From contig NZ_JTHP01000002.1 of the NCBI RefSeq assembly GCF_000943545.1, positions 62,001-126,000 of the forward strand: 64,000 nt of DNA. The letters are read 5' to 3'. How positions within the stretch are numbered: the first letter of the stretch is position 1; every line of letters starts with the position of its first letter. The notes beneath the pieces were generated by a model. That model was given only the letters and a program-made list of their open reading frames with translations. It was not told where the DNA came from and ran no database searches. The position numbers were made by a program, and so were the translations under genes. Below, in pieces: positions 1-11,213 of the stretch. The stretch is from Paenibacillus terrae (lineage in GTDB: Bacteria > Bacillota > Bacilli > Paenibacillales > Paenibacillaceae).

Positions 1-1686
1 CTTGGGTTAAACATGACCGACGTAGCCGATGCCACCGGTCTTCGGGTAAACAAGGAATTGTTGGCTGATCAATTGAACGTTCCCATCATTCCCATGGTGG
101 CACGCACGGGCAGCGGCAGTAAGCAAATGCTCGCATCACTTCGAGAGGTACGACGTGCGCCAAATTCCTTCCAGTTGGATTACGGCCCTGCCGTCGAGGC
201 TGCTATTACAGATATTTGCAGTTTGCTGACGAATACACTTGTGCCAAGCCCTCGGTGGGCAGCTCTACAGTGTCTGGAAAACAATCCTGTCGTTATGGAA
301 TGGATGACGAATAAGGTACAGCGTGAAAAAGTAACTGAACGCATCCAGCGTTGCGAGAAAGAACTTCTCCGTGAAGGCTATTCGGCTACTCCCGCTCAGC
401 ATATCCGTTCTGTACGTACAGCGTGGATCGCTGATCTGTGTACAAAGGCGCTCGACACGTCCAAACTCAAGCCGCACAGTCTGACAGACAGGCTGGACGC
501 ACTGCTAACACATCGGTATTTGGGGATTCCCATCTTTTTGTTGCTGATGTACGCTACCTTCAAGTTCACCTTCGATTGGGCGGGTACTGTTCTTTCAGAT
601 ATGCTGGACGGATTTTTTTCAGGGACACTAAGCAGTTGGATTACTGAATTGCTCGTTTACTTGAACGCGTCCGCTTTTACGCAGAGTCTTATCGTGGACG
701 GTATCGTGGCAGGAGTTGGGGGCGTGCTCGTTTTTCTGCCTCAAATCGCTATTTTGTTCCTGATTATTTCGCTGATTGAAGACTCCGGGTATATGGCACG
801 GGTTACGATATTAATGGACCGTCTCATGCAAGCTGTCGGTTTGAACGGGAAAAGCTTCATTCCCTTCATTATCGGATTTGGCTGCAATGTTCCTGCGATT
901 ATGGCGGCACGCACCATTGAACAGCCCAGAGAACGCCTCATTACAACGTTGCTGGTGCCCTTTATGTCATGTTCGGCCCGCCTGCCGGTATATGCATTGT
1001 TTGCGGGTGTATTTTTTCCAACACATGCGGCAAGCATCATCATGCTGATGTATGTGTTAGGAATCACCGTATCGCTTATACTTGCCAAAATCTTTTCCAA
1101 AGTATCCATTTTATCGGGTGAGCCTTCCCTCTTCATCGTGGAGCTTCCCCCTTATCGTGTGCCGCAAGCTCTTACACTGTTTCGTAGCACGTGGGAAAAG
1201 GTCAAGGGCTTCGTACGTAAAGCCGGAACGATCATTCTTGCAGGCTCCGTTGGCATCTGGCTCTTGTCCAATTTCGGCCCACAAGGGTTCGGTGCAGACA
1301 TGAATGATAGCCTGCTTGCCACTGTTGGAGGATGGTTCGCCCCCATACTGGCCCCTCTGGGCTTCGGTACCTGGCAAGCAGGCGCATCCCTGCTCACAGG
1401 CTTTATGGCCAAGGAGGTTGTGGTATCGACGATGAATATCATTTACCACGTTCCGGACATGCAGGGACTAGAAATGCAAGTAAGGCATGCCTTTACGCCG
1501 TTAGCCTCTTTTAGCTTCATGGTGTTCATTCTGTTGTATGTGCCATGTCTGGCCACGGTAGCGGTCATTCGTAAAGAAACCCTTTCGTGGCGCTGGACCG
1601 GATTTTCCGTGATCTATCCTTTGACCGTTGCGTATATTATTGCCGTTGTGATCTATCAGTGTGGCAGGTTATTAGGTTGGGGTTAA
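1..1686 (+). CDS. feoB: Ferrous iron transporter B, 5'-truncated by window edge
   Basis: Fe(II) uptake GTPase-permease of the cytoplasmic membrane. The reading frame is open from base 1, ahead of the first ATG at 13, so the gene starts outside the window; about 561 residues are visible. The first visible residues hold the G4 motif NMTD of the GTPase domain, so G1-G3 lie upstream. A helical spacer follows, then the permease with two Gate halves: the motif GFGCNVPAIMAAR near visible residue 290, and later the block GTWQAGASLLTGFMAKEVV. The Cys-rich companion gene follows 36 bp downstream, as is usual for Firmicute feo operons. FeoA is presumably upstream. Family assignment is secure; nothing odd apart from the edge truncation. 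Confidence 0.96.
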   Translation, partial: LGLNMTDVADATGLRVNKELLADQLNVPIIPMVARTGSGSKQMLASLREVRRAPNSFQLDYGPAVEAAITDICSLLTNTLVPSPRWAALQCLENNPVVMEWMTNKVQREKVTERIQRCEKELLREGYSATPAQHIRSVRTAWIADLCTKALDTSKLKPHSLTDRLDALLTHRYLGIPIFLLLMYATFKFTFDWAGTVLSDMLDGFFSGTLSSWITELLVYLNASAFTQSLIVDGIVAGVGGVLVFLPQIAILFLIISLIEDSGYMARVTILMDRLMQAVGLNGKSFIPFIIGFGCNVPAIMAARTIEQPRERLITTLLVPFMSCSARLPVYALFAGVFFPTHAASIIMLMYVLGITVSLILAKIFSKVSILSGEPSLFIVELPPYRVPQALTLFRSTWEKVKGFVRKAGTIILAGSVGIWLLSNFGPQGFGADMNDSLLATVGGWFAPILAPLGFGTWQAGASLLTGFMAKEVVVSTMNIIYHVPDMQGLEMQVRHAFTPLASFSFMVFILLYVPCLATVAVIRKETLSWRWTGFSVIYPLTVAYIIAVVIYQCGRLLGWG

Positions 1687-1722
1687 GTTAGAGCCTTATG
1701 AAAATAGAAGGAAGTGGATTCC

Positions 1723-1899
1723 ATGATCAATATCATCATTTTACTGGTGATTCTCGGTTATAGCGCGTGGGTGTTCGTACGCTTTTTGCGAAAAAGCCGT
1801 CAAGGTGCTTGTGCCGGATGCTCATCGAGCAAATCATGTCCGGGCTGTGCCACGAGTGCTGTGAAGGAAGACCAAGCGAACATCAACAGAAATATCTAA
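1723..1899 (+). CDS. FeoB-associated Cys-rich membrane protein
   Basis: Small protein of 58 residues: one N-terminal transmembrane helix, then a basic stretch and a Cys cluster of the form CxxCxxxxxCxxC. This is the layout of the FeoB-associated Cys-rich family found after feoB in many Firmicutes; its role is thought to be to help FeoB, possibly by iron binding or redox. The ATG at 1723 is chosen because AGGAAG lies 8 bases before it; a GTG at 1714 is also in frame but sits inside that ribosome binding site. Same operon as feoB. Confidence 0.85.
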   Translation: MINIIILLVILGYSAWVFVRFLRKSRQGACAGCSSSKSCPGCATSAVKEDQANINRNI

Positions 1900-1920
1900 T
1901 CCAAACTTAGCATCCCCATG

Positions 1921-1963
1921 AAAAAAGCGTCTGCGGGTTTATCCTGACCCGAAGACGCTTTTC
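1921..1963. terminator. Bidirectional terminator between feo and xyl operons
   Basis: Inverted repeat with arms AAAAGCGTCT and AGACGCTTTT around an inner CGGGT/ACCCG pairing, with A and T runs on both sides. It sits between the converging feo (plus) and xylAB (minus) units and can end both. Confidence 0.85.
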
Positions 1964-1985
1964 CTTTACTCTCAAACTCACAATA

Positions 1986-3509
1986 TTAGCGGTATTCCGC
2001 CAACCGTTCATTTAGCTCCCGCGTGTGCAGGTAAACTTCACGATACAGCTCATACAGGCCTTCATATCGAACCACACGTTCCGGGTCTGGCGAGTATCTG
2101 GCTGCTTCACGGAGAAAAAATTCCGCGCACGCTTGCAACGATTCAAACCAGCCGCTTCCGTAAGCGGCCAGCATCGCCGCCCCCAATGCAGGCCCTTGCT
2201 CACTTTCCAGCTTGATGATATCCGCGTTAAAAATGTCTGCCTGCATTTGCAGCCACGCTTCATTACGTGCACCGCCGCCGATGGAAATGATCTCATTCAC
2301 CGGTTTGCCCGTTCCTCTGAGAATATCAATGGATTCCTTAAGCGAGAATGTAATTCCCTCCAGCACCGCCCGTGTAAAATGTGCAAGCTTATGTCCCGCA
2401 TCCATCCCGATAAAGCTGCCTCGAATGGTTGCATCAGGATGAGGGGTACGTTCGCCGACAATATAAGGCGTAAACAGCAGTCCGCGGCTACCCGGCTCAA
2501 TCGAGTCCACACCTTCCAACAGCGCATCAAAAGAATGCTCCGGTGCAAAGGTATCTTTAAACCACGTCAGGCTGTACCCGGCCGCGAGTGTAACGCCCAT
2601 AATATAATAAGCATCCTGCTCACTATGATTAAAAAAATGCGCCCGCCCCTGCACATCAATGTCCTTGCGTTCCTCATAGGAAAGTACAACACCCGATGTG
2701 CCAATGCTGCACAAGGTGCGGCCTTCGCTCAAAATGCCTGCGCCAATCGCACCACATGCGTTGTCCGCGCCACCTGCATACACCTTCGTTGCAGGCGAAA
2801 GTCCGGTCTGCTCCGCAATCTCCGGCAGCAGCGTGCCTGTCTGATCGAACGATTCCACCAACGGTGGGAACAGAGTCAACGGCAGTTCGAAAGCAGCAGC
2901 AATCTCTTGGCTCCACTGCTTTTTGGCCACATCCAGCAGCAGCGTGCCCGCCGCATCCGAATACTCCGTTGCCAGTTCTCCCGTCAGGCGATACCGCACA
3001 TAATCCTTCGGCAGCATAAAATGGGCTGCACCAGCCAGCACGTCCGGCTCATGCTCCTGCACCCACAGCAGCTTGGGCAGCGTGAAGCCTTCCAGCGCCC
3101 GGTTACGCGCGATACTTAGCAGCTCCGGCCCGAGCTGTTGTTCAATGCGGCGGCACTGCGCCGTTGTACGTGTATCGTTCCACAGGATGGCTGGACGAAG
3201 CACTTGCCCTTCCTTGTCTGTCAGCACAAGCCCGTGCATCTGTCCCGAAAAGCTAATGCCGTCCACAGCATCTGCCCCGCCGATTCCGGCCTTTTCCACG
3301 AGCTGCTTCAGTGCTGTTAACGTGCCGCTGACCCAATCCTCGGGATGCTGCTCGCTATACCCTGCCTTCGGTTGATGGAGTGGATAAGACTGGGAGGTTT
3401 CAAAAGCCACCTGTCCCTTGCGGTTGACCAGTACCGTTTTGACCGCGCTGGTACCCAAGTCCACGCCGATGACGTAGCGCTCTTGCTCCTGTTTCTGCTT
3501 TTCCTGCAT
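1986..3509 (-). CDS. xylB: Xylulokinase
   Basis: Phosphorylates D-xylulose to xylulose 5-phosphate with ATP, the second step of xylose entry into the pentose phosphate pathway. 507 residues, FGGY kinase family. The N-terminal phosphate-binding loop GVDLGTSAVK and the substrate-side NDTRT and GGADNACGAIG blocks are present. The ATG at 3509 is chosen because AGGAGG lies just upstream; the frame stays open 14 codons further. Second gene of the xylAB operon, 57 bp after xylA. The bidirectional terminator at 1921-1963 lies directly downstream. Confidence 0.95.
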   Translation of the reverse strand: MQEKQKQEQERYVIGVDLGTSAVKTVLVNRKGQVAFETSQSYPLHQPKAGYSEQHPEDWVSGTLTALKQLVEKAGIGGADAVDGISFSGQMHGLVLTDKEGQVLRPAILWNDTRTTAQCRRIEQQLGPELLSIARNRALEGFTLPKLLWVQEHEPDVLAGAAHFMLPKDYVRYRLTGELATEYSDAAGTLLLDVAKKQWSQEIAAAFELPLTLFPPLVESFDQTGTLLPEIAEQTGLSPATKVYAGGADNACGAIGAGILSEGRTLCSIGTSGVVLSYEERKDIDVQGRAHFFNHSEQDAYYIMGVTLAAGYSLTWFKDTFAPEHSFDALLEGVDSIEPGSRGLLFTPYIVGERTPHPDATIRGSFIGMDAGHKLAHFTRAVLEGITFSLKESIDILRGTGKPVNEIISIGGGARNEAWLQMQADIFNADIIKLESEQGPALGAAMLAAYGSGWFESLQACAEFFLREAARYSPDPERVVRYEGLYELYREVYLHTRELNERLAEYR

Positions 3510-3566
3510 CGAAGTTCCTCCTTTCCTGTTACCTTGTAGACGCTGTCTCATGTATAGGTTCTGGCA

Positions 3567-4883
3567 TTAATCCGCCAAAATGTATTGATTTAATGTGGCT
3601 TTCAGATACTCCTGACGACCGGATACGTTTTTGCGTGGTGCTTCGTTCTCCAGTGCATATTCTGCCAGCGAAGCAAGCGTTGCTTTACCGGATACGATGT
3701 CTGCTCCAATACCTTCTTTAAAGCTGCTATAGCGCTTCTCAATAAAGTCCTCGAATACGCGATCCTCGATCAGTTTGGCAGCTACTTTCAGGCCTTTCGC
3801 ATACGTATCCATACCCGCGATATGTGCGAGGAACAGATCCTCTGGCTCAAATGATGCTCTACGCACCTTGGCATCAAAGTTGATACCGCCGCGGCCCAAG
3901 CCTTCATTTTGCAGCACTTCATACATGGTCAGGGTTGCATCATACAGATCAACCGGGAATTCGTCCGTATCCCAGCCCAGCAGCAAATCTCCCTGATTTG
4001 CATCCAGTGATCCAAGCATACCGTTAATCCGTGCTACACGCACTTCATGATCAAAGGTATGACCCGCCAAAGTCGCATGGTTAGCCTCCAGATTGAGCTT
4101 GAAATGCTGATCCAGATCATATTTTTGCAGGAAAGCAATCGTCGTTGCCGCATCAAAATCATACTGGTGCTTGGTTGGCTCCTTCGGCTTCGGCTCGATC
4201 AGGAACTGGGCATCAAAGCCGATCTCCCGCGCATAGTCTACTGCCAGATGGAACATCCGTCCCAAATTGTCCTGCTCCAGCTTCAAATCTGTATTCAGCA
4301 GCGTATCGTAGCCTTCACGACCTCCCCAGAACACATAGTTGTCCGCACCCAGACGTTTGCCCACTTCCAGGCCTTTCTTTATCTGGGCAGCTGCGTGTGC
4401 GTATACATCTGCATTGCAAGTCGTCGCAGCTCCATGCAAATAACGTGGATGGCTGAACATATTCGCCGTGTTCCACAGCAGCTTTTTACCCGTTGCCTTC
4501 ATATGCTCTTCGATCAAATCCACGATGGTATCCAAGTTGCTGTAAAATTCCTTGAGCGACGCGCCTTCTGGAGCAATATCCACATCATGGAAAGCAAAAT
4601 AAGGCAGGTTCAGCTTATCCAGCAGCTCAAAAGCAGCTTCCACACGGGCCTTCGCCAAATCCAGCCCGGTAAACTTGGACCACGGGCGCTCCGCTGTCTC
4701 TACCCCAAATGGATCAGATCCACCTGCAACAAGTGTATGCCAATAAGCCATACTAAAACGCAAATGCTCCTCCATCGTTTTCCCAGCCACGATTTCCTGA
4801 TGATTATAAAATTTGAACGCAAAAGGATTATTGGACTGCTTGCCCTCAAAATTAATTTTGGATACCTGCTCGAAATAAGCCAT
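3567..4883 (-). CDS. xylA: Xylose isomerase
   Basis: Cytoplasmic metal-dependent aldose-ketose isomerase, D-xylose to D-xylulose. 438 residues, the usual class II length. TIM-barrel landmarks are present: the catalytic His block [11 protein letters not shown] near residue 100, the metal-binding block [13 protein letters not shown] near residue 230, and [14 protein letters not shown] near residue 270. An AAAGGAGGAA ribosome binding site precedes the ATG. First gene of the operon, divergent from xylR, with a cre box overlapping its leader, so it is expected to be xylose-induced and glucose-repressed. Confidence 0.97.
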   Translation of the reverse strand: MAYFEQVSKINFEGKQSNNPFAFKFYNHQEIVAGKTMEEHLRFSMAYWHTLVAGGSDPFGVETAERPWSKFTGLDLAKARVEAAFELLDKLNLPYFAFHDVDIAPEGASLKEFYSNLDTIVDLIEEHMKATGKKLLWNTANMFSHPRYLHGAATTCNADVYAHAAAQIKKGLEVGKRLGADNYVFWGGREGYDTLLNTDLKLEQDNLGRMFHLAVDYAREIGFDAQFLIEPKPKEPTKHQYDFDAATTIAFLQKYDLDQHFKLNLEANHATLAGHTFDHEVRVARINGMLGSLDANQGDLLLGWDTDEFPVDLYDATLTMYEVLQNEGLGRGGINFDAKVRRASFEPEDLFLAHIAGMDTYAKGLKVAAKLIEDRVFEDFIEKRYSSFKEGIGADIVSGKATLASLAEYALENEAPRKNVSGRQEYLKATLNQYILAD

Positions 4884-4926
4884 TAATAAGTTCCTCCTTT
4901 GTGGTAACCGTTATAGCAATCTTTAT

Positions 4927-4940
4927 AGTAAACGTTTACA
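4927..4940 (-). promoter_or_regulatory. cre site (CcpA) in the xylA leader
   Basis: The minus strand reads TGTAAACGTTTACT, matching the cre consensus TGWNANCGNTNWCA at all but the last base. It lies just downstream of the xylA -10 box, a position that fits roadblock repression by CcpA during growth on preferred sugars. Confidence 0.8.
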
Positions 4941-4946
4941 AAAAAG

Positions 4947-4975
4947 ATTCTAGCACAGCCAAAAGACTTTGTCTA
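4947..4975 (-). promoter_or_regulatory. Predicted sigma-A promoter of xylAB
   Basis: Minus strand -35 TAGACA (4970-4975) and -10 TAGAAT (4947-4952) separated by exactly 17 bases, about 65 bases upstream of the xylA start. Each box differs from consensus at one position. Confidence 0.65.
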
Positions 4976-4979
4976 TTGC

Positions 4980-5008
4980 TTAAACTAAGTTTGTTTTTAT
5001 GATATACT
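4980..5008 (+). promoter_or_regulatory. Predicted xylR promoter with probable XylR operator
   Basis: The plus strand has -35-like TTAAAC (4980-4985) and -10 TATACT (5003-5008) with 17-base spacing. The near-palindrome AAACTAAGTTT at 4982-4992 overlaps this -35 and ends 7 bases from the xylA -35. Its AAACT/AGTTT arms resemble Bacillus xyl operators, so XylR could control both directions from here. The operator call is inference. Confidence 0.5.
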
Positions 5009-5042
5009 ATTGGGAATTACACCAACAGGAAGTGAAAAAATC

Positions 5043-6215
5043 ATGAATGTCACTGGCGATCAGGCGCTTGTCAAAAAGCTGAATAAATCCATTGTGCTTG
5101 AGCGCATTCGCCTCCATGCTCCCCTATCCCGGGCACAATTATCCAGTCAAACCGGGTTAAATAAGGCTACCGTTTCCAACCTGGTGGCGGAGCTGATCAC
5201 CGACGGGCTTGTATATGAAACGGGATTAGGTGAATCCAGTGGCGGTCGCAAGCCTTTAATGTTGCTGTTTAACAGTCGTGCGGGCTTTGTTCTCGGCATC
5301 GAGGTCAGCGTGCAGTATATCAAGGGTGCTCTGACCGATTTGGCAGGAACCATTGAAACAGAGCTTACCTTCCCCCTTGCGCAGCATGATCCTGCTTTTG
5401 TTATGGAGCAGATTCAAAGGCTGGTTCAGGAGCTTATGCAGACGGTCCCTCCCTCCCCTCATGGCATCGTCGGTATTGGGCTAGGGGTGCCAGGTATGGT
5501 GGATGAATCGGGAACTGTTTTGTTCGCGCCCAATCTGGGCTGGGAAGAGGTTCCGCTGCGGCAACAGCTTGAGGAAGAGCTTGGGCTTCCCGTGGTGGTG
5601 GATAACGAAGCCAATGTCGGTGCGCAAGGCGAGCTGTACTATGGTATGGACAGCGATCACCGGCAGTTGGTGCGGGATCTGGTCTACATCAGTGCAGGGT
5701 CCGGGATTGGGGCCGGGATTATCATAGACGGCAAGCCGTATCAAGGAGCTTGGGGATACGCCGGAGAGACAGGTCATATGTCCATTGACTGGAACGGGCG
5801 GCTCTGCTCCTGCGGTAGCCGGGGCTGCTGGGAACTATATGCTTCGGAGAAGGCGTATGCGGCATCCACTTTCAAGCTGCCCGCACACAGTACAGCGGAA
5901 TTACTGCCGTTTGCCCTGCAAGGTGACACGAATACGTTAAGCGTCTTTCGTGATATCGGGCGATATTTGGGCGTGGGCATTACCAACATTGTGAACAGCC
6001 TCAACCCCGGAATGCTTATCATCGGCGGTCCACTAGCGGAAGCCAGACCATGGCTGGAACAGAGTATGCGTGAGGTGATTGATGAACGTGCCTTGCCCTA
6101 TCACCGACGGCAGCTGCAAATCCGTTTTTCCACGCTTGGCAGCTGTTCGACCATGCTGGGTGCAGCCTACGCGGCGACTGCTCCTTTTCTCGGGCGTGTA
6201 CGGGTATCTTTGTAA
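5043..6215 (+). CDS. xylR: XylR, ROK-family xylose repressor
   Basis: DNA-binding repressor of xylAB, released by xylose. 390 residues from the ATG at 5043, which has AGGAAGTG 8 bases upstream; a TTG at 5010 is also in frame but overlaps the promoter. An N-terminal winged helix (about residues 15-70, LSRAQLSSQTGLNKATVSNLV) precedes a ROK sugar-binding domain with the zinc-type motif CSCGSRGCWE near residue 260. Divergent from xylA across 159 bp holding the shared control sites. A terminator follows immediately. Confidence 0.93.
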   Translation: MNVTGDQALVKKLNKSIVLERIRLHAPLSRAQLSSQTGLNKATVSNLVAELITDGLVYETGLGESSGGRKPLMLLFNSRAGFVLGIEVSVQYIKGALTDLAGTIETELTFPLAQHDPAFVMEQIQRLVQELMQTVPPSPHGIVGIGLGVPGMVDESGTVLFAPNLGWEEVPLRQQLEEELGLPVVVDNEANVGAQGELYYGMDSDHRQLVRDLVYISAGSGIGAGIIIDGKPYQGAWGYAGETGHMSIDWNGRLCSCGSRGCWELYASEKAYAASTFKLPAHSTAELLPFALQGDTNTLSVFRDIGRYLGVGITNIVNSLNPGMLIIGGPLAEARPWLEQSMREVIDERALPYHRRQLQIRFSTLGSCSTMLGAAYAATAPFLGRVRVSL

Positions 6216-6258
6216 AAAAGCGTACGGGAACACTAAAGTTCCTGTACGCCCCATTTTT
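6214..6258. terminator. Terminator between xylR and the beta-glucoside operon
   Basis: Twelve-base arms GCGTACGGGAAC (6220-6231) and GTTCCTGTACGC (6238-6249) with one G-T wobble, a six-base loop, an A run on the left and a T run on the right. It can serve both converging units. Confidence 0.9.
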
Positions 6259-6259
6259 C

Positions 6260-8570
<2,311 letters not shown>

Positions 8571-8620
8571 ATCCAACGACCTCTCACTTTCCAGGCTTGA
8601 TTCCCCCAACAAACACACTG

Positions 8621-10504
8621 TTAAAGTACAGTAATCAGAGGCTTCTCTGGCCCTGTCTTTCCTGAATTTTCATGACTCATGATCTCCAGATAGTCCGGCG
8701 TATTGGTCACAATAATTGGAGTTATCGTATCATATCCCGCCTTTTGTATGGCTTCAAGCTCGAATTCAATCAGAAGCTGTCCATGCTTAATGACGTCACC
8801 TTCTTGCACATGCACCGTAAAATGCTGGCCCTTCAGCTTAACGGTATCCAAACCGATATGAATGAGCAGTTCTACGCCTTCAACAGACTTTAAGCCTATG
8901 GAATGCTTGGTGCGGAACACAGTGTCCACGGTGCCGTCAAAAGGTGCAACTACTTTTCCGCTACTTGGCTGAATAGCAATCCCTTTGCCCATGGCTTCCT
9001 GAGAGAACGCTTCATCCTTGACCTGCTGTAAGGGAATGACCTCCCCCTCCATAGGTGCAAAAATAACGATTTTGGACTTGATGCTCTTATCTTGCGCTTG
9101 AGCAGGCTCCGGACGAGATTCTGTTTTGACCGGTTCGGTAACCGTATCCTTAAATCCGATCACGTATACTGCTATAAACGTCACAACGATCGAAATGGCC
9201 ATCGTAATGAGTGCATACACCAGGTTGGAGTGATCTTCACTGATAAACATCGGCAGTGATGCAAAACCAGGACCCACAGCGGCATAAGCTTTTAGATTCA
9301 CAAGTCCGGCAAACAATCCGGCAACACCAGCTCCAATCATGCAAGCGAACAGTGTTTTTTTCAGGCGTAAATGCACGCCGTACAAGGCAGGCTCTGTAAT
9401 TCCGAATACCCCTGAAATACCTGCCGACAAAGCAATTTGTTTAAACTTGGGATCTTTTGTTTTCAGCGAGACGGCAAACGCACCAGCGCCTTGTGCCATA
9501 TTGGAAGCCAACATGGCAATCAGTACCAATGTTTCATATCCTGGTGAAGCCAGCGCAGCAAATATGATAGGATAAAATACTTTGTGCATGCCGAACATGA
9601 CGATTAGCGGCATCACGATAGACATCAACACTACCGTAAGCCAGCCAATTCTTTCCTGAATCCAGAATACACCGTTTGACATCCCCAAGCCCAGATACGT
9701 CCCCAGCGGTCCTAAAGCAATGAGAGCGACAGGCGCGACAATCAGAATAACGATTAATGGTTTTAAAAATATTTTCACAGGTCCAGGGGAGATTTTATCA
9801 GCAAATTTCTCAATGTAGGACATGAACCATATGGTCAAAATAATGGGAATAACAGAGGTGGCATACTGTACCGACGCTACGGGCAGGCCCGCAAATGTGA
9901 CTGCCTTCTCACCACCTAACAAACTGATTAAGTTCGGATGAAGCAGCACGCCCCCAAGGAGTACGGATACGAATGGATTGGTCTTGAATTTCTGTGCGCT
10001 GGAGAAAGCCAGCAGCATAGGCAGAAAATAAAATGCCGCATCCGCGATTACACTTAAAACCATGTACGTTTGGCTTTCCTTGCTCATGATTCCGGTTACT
10101 GTACACAGCAAGAGCAATGCTTTTAGCATCCCGGAAGCGGCAATGGCCGGGATAATGGGCTGGAAAATACCTGCAATCATGCTCGCAAAGGCATTAAACA
10201 ATCCCTTAAGGCTTCGGTCTGCCTTCACTTTTTCGGCTTCATCCGAGGACGATTTATCTGGGTCCAGCAATTTGACCAGCTCATTGTAGACATAGCCTAC
10301 ATCATTTCCTATGATGACCTGATATTGTCCACCGCTATTCACGGCTCCCATAACCCCGTCCAAGGCTTTAATTTCATCAGTTCGTGCCAATTCCGGTTTA
10401 CGGAGCGTCATTCTCAATCGAGTAGAGCAATGAATGACACTGTTAATATTATCGTTCCCACCCACTTTATTAAAAATGGCTTGTGCGGTATCTTTGTAAT
10501 TCAT
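8621..10504 (-). CDS. bglP: PTS beta-glucoside transporter, EIIBCA
   Basis: Membrane permease that imports and phosphorylates aryl- or alkyl-beta-glucosides and signals to LicT. 627 residues in the order EIIB-EIIC-EIIA. The EIIB phosphorylation Cys is residue 26 (VIHCSTRLR). A multi-helix EIIC follows from about residue 105 to 455. The EIIA domain (about 480-610, GVELLIHIGLDTV) has its phosphorylation His at 549. First gene of the operon. The leader carries an antitermination switch and an upstream cre box, so expression should need substrate and absence of glucose. The domain order matches BglP/BglF of Bacillus and E. coli. Confidence 0.95.
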   Translation of the reverse strand: MNYKDTAQAIFNKVGGNDNINSVIHCSTRLRMTLRKPELARTDEIKALDGVMGAVNSGGQYQVIIGNDVGYVYNELVKLLDPDKSSSDEAEKVKADRSLKGLFNAFASMIAGIFQPIIPAIAASGMLKALLLLCTVTGIMSKESQTYMVLSVIADAAFYFLPMLLAFSSAQKFKTNPFVSVLLGGVLLHPNLISLLGGEKAVTFAGLPVASVQYATSVIPIILTIWFMSYIEKFADKISPGPVKIFLKPLIVILIVAPVALIALGPLGTYLGLGMSNGVFWIQERIGWLTVVLMSIVMPLIVMFGMHKVFYPIIFAALASPGYETLVLIAMLASNMAQGAGAFAVSLKTKDPKFKQIALSAGISGVFGITEPALYGVHLRLKKTLFACMIGAGVAGLFAGLVNLKAYAAVGPGFASLPMFISEDHSNLVYALITMAISIVVTFIAVYVIGFKDTVTEPVKTESRPEPAQAQDKSIKSKIVIFAPMEGEVIPLQQVKDEAFSQEAMGKGIAIQPSSGKVVAPFDGTVDTVFRTKHSIGLKSVEGVELLIHIGLDTVKLKGQHFTVHVQEGDVIKHGQLLIEFELEAIQKAGYDTITPIIVTNTPDYLEIMSHENSGKTGPEKPLITVL

Positions 10505-10533
10505 GAGTTACACCTTCCTTCTTAAAATAGGGA

Positions 10534-10587
10534 ACAAAAAAAGACCTAAAAAGGGTAGGGAAAAATATCCTACCCAATCTAGGTCTT
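10534..10587 (-). terminator. Leader terminator of bglP (antitermination target)
   Basis: On the minus strand the arms AAGACCTA (10580-10587) and TAGGTCTT (10540-10547) enclose an inner GGGTAGG/CCTACCC stem, followed by seven T. It lies about 30 bases before bglP, where it would stop transcription unless LicT binds the overlapping RAT. Confidence 0.9.
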
Positions 10588-10609
10588 GCCTGCCGAACAG
10601 TAACACGCC
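10582..10609 (-). promoter_or_regulatory. RAT (ribonucleic antiterminator) bound by LicT
   Basis: The minus-strand RNA contains GUUACUG and GGCAGGCAAGACC in the right order and spacing. It fits the known RAT consensus GGATTGTTACTGnTnnGGCAGGCAAAACC at nearly every position. Its 3' six bases form part of the 5' arm of the terminator, so the two structures exclude each other. Confidence 0.92.
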
Positions 10610-10700
10610 TGTATTGGATAATCTGCTATTTAATTAATTAAGAGGTACTGATTGATTGTTAATTGTACAATGATGAACTGTTACATAAAGCAACCCGGGT

Positions 10701-10714
10701 TTTAAGCGCTTACA
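10701..10714 (-). promoter_or_regulatory. cre site upstream of bglP
   Basis: Minus strand TGTAAGCGCTTAAA matches the cre consensus apart from the last positions and has the central AAGCGCTT palindrome. It lies about 95 bases before the RAT. I could not fix a promoter with confidence. The remaining bases to 10838 show nothing I can name. Confidence 0.65.
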
Positions 10715-10838
10715 ATTCAAATATAACACCAACCAGCTATAGATGCAACGTTTTTCGACAAAATTCTCCTAATCGTAGGGCAGCAGGGCAAAGGGCGACG
10801 ACTGCTTTGTAACCCAATTGTTGTCGTTCAAAATTAGC

Positions 10839-10883
10839 AATAAGGCCCCCATCGCAGTCTGTACCTGCGTCGAGGGCCTTATT
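10839..10883. terminator. Terminator downstream of the redoxin gene
   Basis: Arms AATAAGGCCC and GGGCCTTATT flank an imperfect inner stem. It sits 40 bases after the redoxin stop codon on the minus strand. The trailing T run is short, so strength is uncertain. Confidence 0.65.
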
Positions 10884-10922
10884 GAAATCATATGACGATT
10901 TGTGAATCCGCTGTGAAGCTGA

Positions 10923-11153
10923 TTAAGCGTTCAATACTTTTTCAAACTTGGTTTTGTTCATGCCGGAAATACGTTCTTCTCCAATCAGGGTCAATGGAAC
11001 GGCACGAATGCCCATGTCCCAAACTTCTTGAGCGAAAGCATCATTGGTTTCGATGTTGCGTTCTTCGTACTCTACACCTTTCTCAGTCAAATAGCTTTTC
11101 ACTTGACGACAATGCGGGCAGTGTGTAGATGTGTATACAATGGCTTTTTCCAT
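10923..11153 (-). CDS. Glutaredoxin/NrdH-like redoxin
   Basis: Cytoplasmic dithiol redoxin of 76 residues. The thioredoxin fold starts with the CPHC active site at residues 12-15, and the cis-Pro block AVPLTLIG and the tail ISGMN follow. These organisms usually lack glutathione, so the electron donor is more likely thioredoxin reductase, encoded 61 bases upstream on the same strand. That would make it NrdH-like; this is inference. The ATG at 11153 is chosen with GAGGTGAT upstream; a GTG at 11162 falls inside the ribosome binding site. Confidence 0.85.
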   Translation of the reverse strand: MEKAIVYTSTHCPHCRQVKSYLTEKGVEYEERNIETNDAFAQEVWDMGIRAVPLTLIGEERISGMNKTKFEKVLNA

Positions 11154-11213
11154 GAATATCACCTCATAATTTATTTTTGTAGAAATTATATTTATTCATA
11201 CTTAAACGAAATA

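Noticed and set aside
2025..3119. Long open frame of 364 codons on the plus strand opposite xylB
   Set aside because: Antisense shadow of a well-supported gene; no ribosome binding site and Cys/Arg/His-rich composition without a family.
4047..4886. Open frame of 279 codons opposite xylA
   Set aside because: Antisense shadow of xylA; composition unlike a protein.
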